DNA of 37,684 nt, taken from assembly GCF_000472865.1 (NCBI RefSeq), contig NZ_AXAP01000079.1, forward strand, positions 185-37,868, written 5' to 3'. The translations under genes were made by a program, and so were the position numbers. This document shows, piece after piece, positions 31,970-37,684 of the stretch. The stretch's first letter is position 1. Each line of letters begins with the position of its first letter. The notes under the pieces were generated by a model. The model was not told the origin of the DNA, did no database searches, and worked only from the letters and a program-made list of their open reading frames with translations. This DNA is from Bradyrhizobium elkanii WSM2783 (GTDB taxonomy: Bacteria > Pseudomonadota > Alphaproteobacteria > Rhizobiales > Xanthobacteraceae).

Positions 31970-33373
31970 TCAGCCAGCGCGGGACGACTTGCGCTCGCCG
32001 GTCATCGCGTTCTCCGCGGCGCGGTTCATCAGCGAGGCGTAGTCATGGCCGAACAGGACCTCGCAGAACCGGATCGCTGCGCTGGCCTGCTGCTGCCGAT
32101 AGCCGCGCACCCGGTGGTCACCAGCGCGCAAGGACTGCACCAGCGCTTCCGTCGACTTCTCGACATATTGCTGCAGGTCGGAATAGGTCCGCAGCGTCAC
32201 CTCGTTGATCGCGAGCTCGCTCGCATAGGTGCGGCACACCGCGACGAAGTCGATGAGCGCGGCGACCTCCTCGACTTCGGTCGTGTCGATCATGGCGGCG
32301 GCGGAGATATCCTTGTCCGGGCGCTGGCGCAGGATGCGGCGGACCCGGCCGGGAACGCTGTCGATCTCCGATTGCATTGAATTGGAGATATCGGCCCGGA
32401 TCGAGGCCAATTGCTTGCCCCAGGTGGATTCGTTGCGCAGGTCGAGCTCCGTGCGCAGGCCGCGCACACCGTCATGCAGCGTCTTCAATTGATCCCCGAC
32501 ATTGTCGAGATGACCGCGCCGGATATCGCTGCGCAGGCAGGCTGCGAGATAGGAGAGATCGTGCAAGGCGATCGTGACGGCAACACCATAGGGCGTGGCG
32601 GCGACGCGGATCTCGTCGTCGGAAGCCGCCATCTTGATCGCGAGGCGGATGATCTGCCAGGGCGCGACCAGGCGCTGCATCACCAGCGACAGCGCGAAGG
32701 GTAGCAATTGCGGCGTCTGCAGCGAGGGGACGTTGAGCGCGGCGGTGACAGAGGCGATCTGGGTGTCGCCGAACATCCGGAGTTGGCTCGGAAGCCGGCT
32801 GCCGAGCGTCTCCAGTGCCTCGCGCGCGCGCAGCACCAGCCCGATCGACACCAGGTCTTCGACCACATTGGGCGGGCCGACGCGCGACAGCGCCCGCTGT
32901 TTGTCATCACCGGGCACTGGCGTCGCGACCTTGACGATCGCCTCCGCTGCGGCGACCTGATATTTGCGGGCTGCGGCCTCGGCGGCCGAAGTTGCACCGC
33001 TGTCGTGCGCCTTCACAAGCGCGGTCTCGAATTCGCGGGTCGCATCAGGCGCGCCCTCGCGGCCGAGCCACTGCCATATCGGCAGCAGCGAGGTGCGGCG
33101 GACCTGTCCCGGCCGGATCGGGAAATTGCCTTCGGCGAGGAACGGCTCGAGCGGACGGAACAATAGGCGCGCCGGATCATCGCCCCGGGGGCGCGTCTCC
33201 TCCTCCTCGGCCCGGCGCACGATCTTGCGCAACTGCTCAAGCACCAGGGTGGCGACACTGACGTCCTCGCCGCGCTCCACTGCGCGCTCGAACTCGCGCA
33301 TCAGCAGCGCCTGCGATTGCGGCGGAAGCTGCGCGAGATAATCCCTCAGCCGCTCGGTTGGTGTCTGGCTCAT
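31970..33373 (-). CDS. uncharacterised conserved-looking protein
   Basis: I do not recognise this 467-residue protein. It is predicted soluble and mostly helical, with an acidic/basic-rich N-terminus (residues 1-60), a segment with Leu-Pro motifs in the middle (about 200-230), and a C-terminal helical region rich in Glu, Arg and Gln. There is no signal peptide and no clear membrane span; cysteines are few. ATG 33373 (MSQTPTERLRDYLAQL) is preferred over a start 15 codons upstream. It lies between feuQ and cycH, both pointing the same way, and codon use resembles its neighbours, so it is a native gene. The short hydrophobic stretch near 210-225 could be a buried helix. A role in respiration or in FeuPQ signalling would be guesswork. 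Confidence 0.8.
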   Translation of the reverse strand: MSQTPTERLRDYLAQLPPQSQALLMREFERAVERGEDVSVATLVLEQLRKIVRRAEEEETRPRGDDPARLLFRPLEPFLAEGNFPIRPGQVRRTSLLPIWQWLGREGAPDATREFETALVKAHDSGATSAAEAAARKYQVAAAEAIVKVATPVPGDDKQRALSRVGPPNVVEDLVSIGLVLRAREALETLGSRLPSQLRMFGDTQIASVTAALNVPSLQTPQLLPFALSLVMQRLVAPWQIIRLAIKMAASDDEIRVAATPYGVAVTIALHDLSYLAACLRSDIRRGHLDNVGDQLKTLHDGVRGLRTELDLRNESTWGKQLASIRADISNSMQSEIDSVPGRVRRILRQRPDKDISAAAMIDTTEVEEVAALIDFVAVCRTYASELAINEVTLRTYSDLQQYVEKSTEALVQSLRAGDHRVRGYRQQQASAAIRFCEVLFGHDYASLMNRAAENAMTGERKSSRAG

Positions 33374-33501
33374 GGGCCTGGGGTGATTGAATGCTCGTGA
33401 TGGCGACGCAGGACGCATCGGCTCGGCATGATAGGAGGGCGCGCGTTAAGAAGGCGTTTAGGAAATGATGCACGGGCGTCCCTCGCCGCGCCCCTCGGCT
33501 G

Positions 33502-34875
33502 TCAGACTCCCGGCAATTCCAGCTCCGCCCGCAGGCCGCCGATCGGCGCATTGCGGAGCGACAGGCTGCCGCCGTAGAGGCCGGCGAGATCGGTGACGAT
33601 TGAAAGCCCGAGTCCCGAGCCCGGCTTGGATTCGTCGAGCCGCTGGCCGCGCCGCGACACCTGGGCGCGCTCGGCGGCCGACAAGCCGCGCCCGTCGTCA
33701 TCGACGATAATATGCAGCCGCGGGCCGGCACCCGGCTCCGCCGGCGGCTCGACCAGGACCTCGATGAAGACCTGAGAGGCCGCCCATTTGCAGGCATTGT
33801 CGACGAGGTTGCCGGCCATCTCCTCGAGGTCCTGGCGCTCGCCGCGGAATTTCGCCGATGGGTCGGCTTTCAGCTCGATGGTGATGTCGCGGTCGCGGTG
33901 GATCTTTTCCATGGTTCGCCGCAGTGCCTCGAGCACCGGTGCCACTTCGGTGACGGTGGCGACGATGGTGACGCGCGCGGCGATGCGGGCGCGCTCCAGG
34001 TGATGCGTGACCTGGTCGCGCATAACTTCGGCCTGCTCCAGCACCTTGGCGGCAAAGGGATCGGGGGCATGCGTCGCGGCCTCGTTGACGATCACCGACA
34101 AGGGCGTCTTGACCGCGTGGGCGAGATTGCCGACATGGGTGCGCGCGCGCTCGACGATCTCGCGGTTGGCATCGATCAGCGCGTTGGTCTCGCGCGCGAG
34201 CGGCGCGATCTCCACCGGAAACTTGCCTTCAAGCCGTTCGGCGCGGCCGGAGCGGATATCGGCGATCGCCTCCGAAATGCGCTTGAGCGGCGCCAGGCCG
34301 AAACGGACCTGGAAGATCGTGGTCAGCAACAGCACGATGCCAAGCGAGGCGAAGGTGCCGCCGAGGTAGTAGTCGAAGCTGCGCGTCTCATCGAATATCT
34401 CGCTGGCGTCGCCGGCGACGCCGACCAGGAACCTGCCGTCGCTGCCAAGATCGACCGGACGCTCGACCATGCGCAGCGTCTGTCCTTCGGGGCCGTCGAC
34501 ATAGCCGATGCGAATGCCGGCGGCGGTCAGCTCAAAGCCCTGATCCTCCAGTTTCGGCAACTTCTTGTCCCACAGCGAGCGCGAGGCGCGCGTCTCGCCC
34601 TTTTCCACGTCGGTGCGCAGGATCTGCCAGTACCAGCCGGACAGCGGCAGTTCGAACAGCGGCTCGCCGAGCTGGAACTGGTGGTCCGCCGGCTCGTCAG
34701 GCGTGGCGACCTCGGCGATCAGGGTGCGGAGATAGAGGTTGAGGCGACGGTCGAAGGCGCGCTCCGTCGCATCACGATACACCGAGGACAGGATGAAGCC
34801 GGTGATCGCCAGGATCACCACCAGCCATGCGGTCGCCGACAGGAACAGGCGGGTGGCGAGCGAGCTTCCACGCAT
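33502..34875 (-). CDS. feuQ: sensor histidine kinase FeuQ
   Basis: FeuQ (457 residues) has membrane segments at about 11-31 and 170-190 around a periplasmic domain of about 138 residues, a HAMP linker, and the phospho-acceptor H253 in NLAHAVKTPLS, an H-box with Ala in place of the more usual Glu or Asp after His, as in the PhoQ-like group. The ATPase domain shows NLVDNACKWA, DDDGRGL and GSGLGLSI. FeuPQ was found in R. leguminosarum beside cycHJKL as needed for iron uptake, and in S. meliloti controls cyclic glucan export. ATG 34875 lies just after a dispersed repeat that separates it from feuP; a longer start would read into that repeat. Confidence 0.88.
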   Translation of the reverse strand: MRGSSLATRLFLSATAWLVVILAITGFILSSVYRDATERAFDRRLNLYLRTLIAEVATPDEPADHQFQLGEPLFELPLSGWYWQILRTDVEKGETRASRSLWDKKLPKLEDQGFELTAAGIRIGYVDGPEGQTLRMVERPVDLGSDGRFLVGVAGDASEIFDETRSFDYYLGGTFASLGIVLLLTTIFQVRFGLAPLKRISEAIADIRSGRAERLEGKFPVEIAPLARETNALIDANREIVERARTHVGNLAHAVKTPLSVIVNEAATHAPDPFAAKVLEQAEVMRDQVTHHLERARIAARVTIVATVTEVAPVLEALRRTMEKIHRDRDITIELKADPSAKFRGERQDLEEMAGNLVDNACKWAASQVFIEVLVEPPAEPGAGPRLHIIVDDDGRGLSAAERAQVSRRGQRLDESKPGSGLGLSIVTDLAGLYGGSLSLRNAPIGGLRAELELPGV

Positions 34876-34879
34876 CAGG

Positions 34880-34948
34880 GCATGATCCCGAAAAGGCTGG
34901 CCCCGCGCTTGATGCGGGGTGGGCACCGGATTTCGGATAAGATCATGC
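34880..34948. repeat. dispersed palindromic repeat between feuP and feuQ
   Basis: GCATGATC (34880-34887) pairs with GATCATGC (34941-34948), and inside it CCCCGC (34901-34906) pairs with GCGGGG (34914-34919). It is related to the repeats at 24032 and 27463. It begins five bases upstream of the feuQ start codon and so forms most of the feuP-feuQ leader. Confidence 0.8.
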
Positions 34949-34991
34949 TGCGATCAAAAAGTAAGCCCGGCGACCAGCGGCGCCGGGGCGG

Positions 34992-35663
34992 TTACGCGCC
35001 GTTCGGCGGCGGCGTCAGCAGATAGCCGAGGCCGCGGACGGTCTGGATGATGTCGACGTCGAGTTTCTTGCGGATGCGTCCGACGAACACTTCGATGGTA
35101 TTGGAGTCGCGGTCGAAGTCCTGGTCGTAGAGATGCTCGACCAGCTCGGTGCGCGATACCACGCGCCCGGTGTGGTGCATCAGATAGGCCAGCAGCCGGT
35201 ATTCATGCGAGGTCATCTTCACCGGGTTGCCGGAGACGCTGACGCGGCCGGTGCGGGTATCCAGTGTCACCGGGCCGCAGGTCAATTCGGACTGGGCGTG
35301 GCCAGTGGAGCGGCGCAGCAGCGCCCGGATCCGCGCCAAGATCTCTTCCATATGAAAGGGCTTTGCGACGTAGTCGTCGGCGCCGGCGTCGAAGCCTTGC
35401 ACCTTGTCGCTCCAGCGGTCGCGCGCGGTCAGGATCAAGACCGGCATGGCGCGGCCGTTGCGTCGCCAGGCTTCCAGCACCGAGATGCCGTCCATCTTCG
35501 GCAGGCCGATGTCGAGGACGACGGCATCGTAGGGCTCACTGTCGCCGAGATAGTGCCCCTCCTCGCCGTCGAAAGCACGATCGACCACATAGCCGGCATC
35601 CGTCAGCGCGGTCGTAAGCTGGCGATTGAGATCCGGATCATCCTCAACGACGAGTAGGCGCAA
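34992..35663 (-). CDS. feuP: OmpR-family response regulator FeuP
   Basis: FeuP (223 residues) has a receiver domain with VVEDD, phospho-acceptor D51 (VVLDIGLP) and the KPF lysine, then a DNA-binding winged helix ending QTVRGLGYLL. The stretches FDGEEGHYLGDSEPYDAVVLD and LTARDRWSDKV match FeuP of Rhizobium as I remember it, and PhoP-type regulators more widely. The start is TTG 35663, backed by GGAGG about eight bases upstream. It is divergent from vanZ, with TGAAC repeats between. Confidence 0.9.
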   Translation of the reverse strand: MRLLVVEDDPDLNRQLTTALTDAGYVVDRAFDGEEGHYLGDSEPYDAVVLDIGLPKMDGISVLEAWRRNGRAMPVLILTARDRWSDKVQGFDAGADDYVAKPFHMEEILARIRALLRRSTGHAQSELTCGPVTLDTRTGRVSVSGNPVKMTSHEYRLLAYLMHHTGRVVSRTELVEHLYDQDFDRDSNTIEVFVGRIRKKLDVDIIQTVRGLGYLLTPPPNGA

Positions 35664-35714
35664 TTTGGCCTCCGATGGCGAGTCGCAGCTTAGCTAAGAT
35701 GAGACCCACCGGCG

Positions 35715-35799
35715 TGAACGGGCTATGAACAAGATGAACGGTGTCATGTTACTTTTTGTTCATTTCCGCGGCTTGATAGCAGATTTGGACCGGCTGAAC
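35715..35799. promoter_or_regulatory. TGAAC direct repeats between feuP and the VanZ-like gene
   Basis: TGAAC starts at 35715, 35726 and 35735 (spacings of 11 and 9 bp), recurs at 35795, and appears inverted as GTTCA at 35758. About 0.45 copies on both strands are expected in the 235-bp gap. OmpR-family regulators usually bind direct repeats about one turn apart, so this is a candidate FeuP site acting on feuP itself and possibly on the divergent gene. Confidence 0.5.
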
Positions 35800-35898
35800 A
35801 GCCGCCGGGTTAACGATATCGACTGATAGCGCTGCCATGCGTGCGGCGACGATCGTGCGTGGGTTGAGCTCGGCCCCGTTTTTGCTTAGCAACAACCC

Positions 35899-36300
35899 AT
35901 GAATCAACGACTGTCCCTGGGCGCCGCCTGGCTGGTGCTCGCCTTCATCGCCTTCGCGACGCTTTCCCCGCTTCAAGACCGCCCTGTCGTCGCAGGTCCC
36001 CAGTTCGAGCATTTCACAGCGTTCGCGCTGATGGGATTTGCATTCGTGCGGGCCTATCCCAACCGGCTGCTCTTGATCGTTGCAATCGTCATTGGCAGCG
36101 CGTTCGGGCTGGAAGCCCTGCAACTGCTGACGCCGGATCGGCACGGCCGCCTCATCGACGCGCTGGTCAAGGCTGGCGGCGGGCTCTCCGGGATTGCCAT
36201 CGGCCATTTCGCGGAATTGCTGCTGCGCGGCCCGCTCAACCGCTTCAGGGGAATACGCCCCGACGGTGCGCAGGAGCCGCCGTCGGCGCTGCGGCCTTAG
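35899..36300 (+). CDS. VanZ-like family membrane protein
   Basis: This 133-residue protein has about four hydrophobic segments (about 8-24, 39-52, 57-76 and 92-112) and the family pattern of FEHFTAFALMGF and a later Glu-rich/Asp-Ala stretch (EALQL, DALVKAGGG). VanZ-like proteins are small membrane proteins of unclear biochemical role; some confer teicoplanin resistance. The ATG at 35899 has no obvious ribosome site. It is divergent from feuP and shares its control region. Confidence 0.8.
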   Translation: MNQRLSLGAAWLVLAFIAFATLSPLQDRPVVAGPQFEHFTAFALMGFAFVRAYPNRLLLIVAIVIGSAFGLEALQLLTPDRHGRLIDALVKAGGGLSGIAIGHFAELLLRGPLNRFRGIRPDGAQEPPSALRP

Positions 36301-36303
36301 CGA

Positions 36304-36320
36304 CAAACGCGGAGCGTTTG
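36304..36320. terminator. candidate terminator hairpin after the VanZ-like gene
   Basis: CAAACGC (36304-36310) and GCGTTTG (36314-36320) form a tight hairpin with a three-base loop, four bases after the stop codon at 36300. No T run follows, so its strength is uncertain. Confidence 0.4.
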
Positions 36321-36462
36321 CGCTGACCGCTTAGGGTTAAAACAGACGTCACATTGAAATGCCACCATCGTCCGGATAACCTCGGCCGCACAGCGATGCA
36401 TTGCCGGCATGAGGCTTGCTTCGTCGACAATTTGTAGCGTCCGGGTGGATTGAATTTCGAAA

Positions 36463-36672
36463 ATGAGTTTTCAGCTCGTATGCATTGAATGCGACAGCAT
36501 CGGCGTGGTGATCGACGATGGTGAGCTCGCCCCGCCCTCCGCGATCGTCAAATGCAGCCATTGCTCGGCCGCGCGCGGCACGCTCGGCGAATTGCGCAGC
36601 TTGGCGCTGTCAGACCGGCGCGACTTGTTCGATGTCGGCTTGGGCATCGGCACGACGGGCGCGGCGATCTAG
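36463..36672 (+). CDS. small zinc-ribbon-like protein
   Basis: This 69-residue protein has two CxxC pairs, C7-IE-C10 and C31-SH-C34, about 20 residues apart, the pattern of a single small zinc ribbon. The rest is a short helix rich in Leu and Arg. It starts at ATG 36463 with only a weak upstream purine run. Codon use resembles that of real genes here and the CxxC spacing is unlikely to arise by chance. A role in RNA, DNA or protein binding is possible but cannot be assigned. It lies between vanZ and the mutase gene on the same strand. Confidence 0.72.
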   Translation: MSFQLVCIECDSIGVVIDDGELAPPSAIVKCSHCSAARGTLGELRSLALSDRRDLFDVGLGIGTTGAAI

Positions 36673-36797
36673 CTGAGGCGTTTCTATTTCCGCGATGAAG
36701 GACCGCGTGGGTCGCGCTCAGCGCGTCGTGCGATCGCGATGATCCTGTCCCGATTTGATCTCCCGAACGACTGACTGTCTCTTAGAAAGACGACTGC

Positions 36798-37684
36798 ATG
36801 TTTCCAAGACCAAAACCGGTACTCCTCCCGAACACCTATGCCTTCGAATCCGAGCCGATGGTGAAGCCGACCGGGTTTCGCGAATATGACGCGCGCTGGC
36901 TGTTCGGCAAGGAAATCAATCTGATGGGCGTGCAGGCGCTGGGCATGGGGCTCGGCGCGCTGATTGCGGAACTCGGGGTCAAGCAGGAGATCGTGACCGG
37001 CCACGATTTCCGCGGCTATTCCGCCGCGATCAAATACGCGTTGATCTCCGGGTTGATGGCCGCGGGCTGCAAGGTGCACGACATCGGGCTCGCGGTGACG
37101 CCGATGGCCTATTTCGCGCAGTTCGACCTCGACGTGCCCTGTGTCGCGATGGTGACCGCCTCGCACAACGACAATGGCTGGACCGGCGTCAAGATGGGCG
37201 CGAGCCGCCCGCTGACCTTCGGGCCCGACGAGATGACGCGGCTGAAGGAGATCGTGCTCGGCGCGAGCTTCACCAGCAAGGCCGGCGGCGGCTACCAGTT
37301 CCACGAGAATTTCCCGGCGCGCTACATCGCCGACCTCACCAGCCGGCCGAAGCTTAAGCGCCAGCTCAAGGTGGTGGCGGCCTGCGGCAACGGCACCGCC
37401 GGCGCGTTCGCGCCGCAGGTCTTGGAGGCGATCGGCTGCGAGGTGATCCCGCTCGACACCGAGCTCGACCACACCTTTCCGAAATACAATCCGAACCCGG
37501 AAGACATGGAGATGCTGCACGCGATCCGCGACGCGGTCTTGCAGCACAAGGCCGATGTCGGCCTCGGCTTCGATGGCGACGGCGACCGCTGCGGCGTGGT
37601 CGACAACACCGGCGAGGAGATCTTCGCCGACAAGGTCGGCGTGATGCTGGCGCGCGACATGTCGGCGATCCACAAGGACGCGCA
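36798..37684 (+). CDS. phosphomannomutase/phosphoglucomutase, 5' part (continues past window)
   Basis: The frame is open to the window end, giving 295 complete codons of an alpha-D-phosphohexomutase of usually about 460-500 residues. It interconverts hexose 1- and 6-phosphates, feeding nucleotide-sugar synthesis for polysaccharides. The active-site phosphoserine is S122 in TASHNDNG, and the metal-binding DGDGDR is at 259-264. The N-terminal GFREYDARW is typical of the bifunctional AlgC/NoeK type. ATG 36798 has AGAAAG about ten bases upstream; ATG at residue 21 is an alternative. Glucose 1-phosphate from such an enzyme would supply UDP-glucose for OpgH, a link by pathway only. Confidence 0.93.
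   Translation, partial: MFPRPKPVLLPNTYAFESEPMVKPTGFREYDARWLFGKEINLMGVQALGMGLGALIAELGVKQEIVTGHDFRGYSAAIKYALISGLMAAGCKVHDIGLAVTPMAYFAQFDLDVPCVAMVTASHNDNGWTGVKMGASRPLTFGPDEMTRLKEIVLGASFTSKAGGGYQFHENFPARYIADLTSRPKLKRQLKVVAACGNGTAGAFAPQVLEAIGCEVIPLDTELDHTFPKYNPNPEDMEMLHAIRDAVLQHKADVGLGFDGDGDRCGVVDNTGEEIFADKVGVMLARDMSAIHKDA

Noticed and set aside
36684..37673. 329-residue minus-strand frame at the right edge
   Set aside because: It is antisense to the phosphohexomutase, whose active-site motifs are intact.

Overview
The window is GC-rich chromosomal DNA, almost certainly from Bradyrhizobium or a close relative in the Nitrobacteraceae. Evidence is the gene set (feuPQ, cycHJKL, an HtrA protease, a two-component pair, glnE and a PleC-like kinase, plus an NAD-dependent formate dehydrogenase operon), frequent TTG and GTG starts with good Shine-Dalgarno sequences, and several dispersed palindromic repeats that I recognise from Bradyrhizobium genomes. 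I saw no rRNA, tRNA, CRISPR array, transposase or phage gene.

Layout. Positions 1-503 hold the tail of an alpha/beta hydrolase, broken by an apparent one-base frameshift. Next come a TetR regulator (-) and a divergent amidase (+), sharing a control region with two copies of an 18-bp operator-like site. 2735-3492 is non-coding and largely a structured Bradyrhizobium-type repeat. A cation diffusion facilitator (+) with an unusually long C-terminus and a PleC-like sensor kinase (+) follow; the kinase is preceded by a dense cluster of GANTC (CcrM) sites and a CtrA-like box. 7504-11123 is an opgG/opgD-opgH pair (-) for periplasmic glucans. 11382-18482 is the formate dehydrogenase locus: a LysR regulator (fdsR, -) divergent from fdsG-fdsB-fdsA-fdhD(fdsC)-fdsD. 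18743-25833 reads leftward as htrA, response regulator, sensor kinase and glnE, the last two overlapping by ATGA. A chemoreceptor (-) comes next. 27674-31774 is the cycHJKL (ccmI-ccmE-ccmF-ccmH) cytochrome c maturation operon (-). An unrecognised 467-residue protein and feuQ/feuP (-) follow, then a VanZ-like protein, a small zinc-ribbon protein and the start of a phosphomannomutase/phosphoglucomutase gene, all on +.

How it fits together. From memory, feuPQ lies beside cycHJKL in Rhizobium leguminosarum, and cycHJKL-degP-regulator-kinase-glnE-pleC are neighbours in Sinorhizobium meliloti. Here that block is recognisable, but opgGH and the fds operon (about 11 kb) sit between pleC and glnE, and a chemoreceptor sits between cycL and htrA. 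The extra 11-kb block is bounded on both sides by copies of the same palindromic repeat. Envelope functions recur: glucan synthesis, a periplasmic protease, a hexose-phosphate mutase, and FeuPQ, which in S. meliloti controls cyclic glucan export. No wholly new multi-gene system is evident. The strongest leads are regulatory: the GANTC cluster before the kinase, TGAAC repeats between feuP and vanZ, GATCG repeats between fdsR and fdsG, and the twin operators of the amidase.
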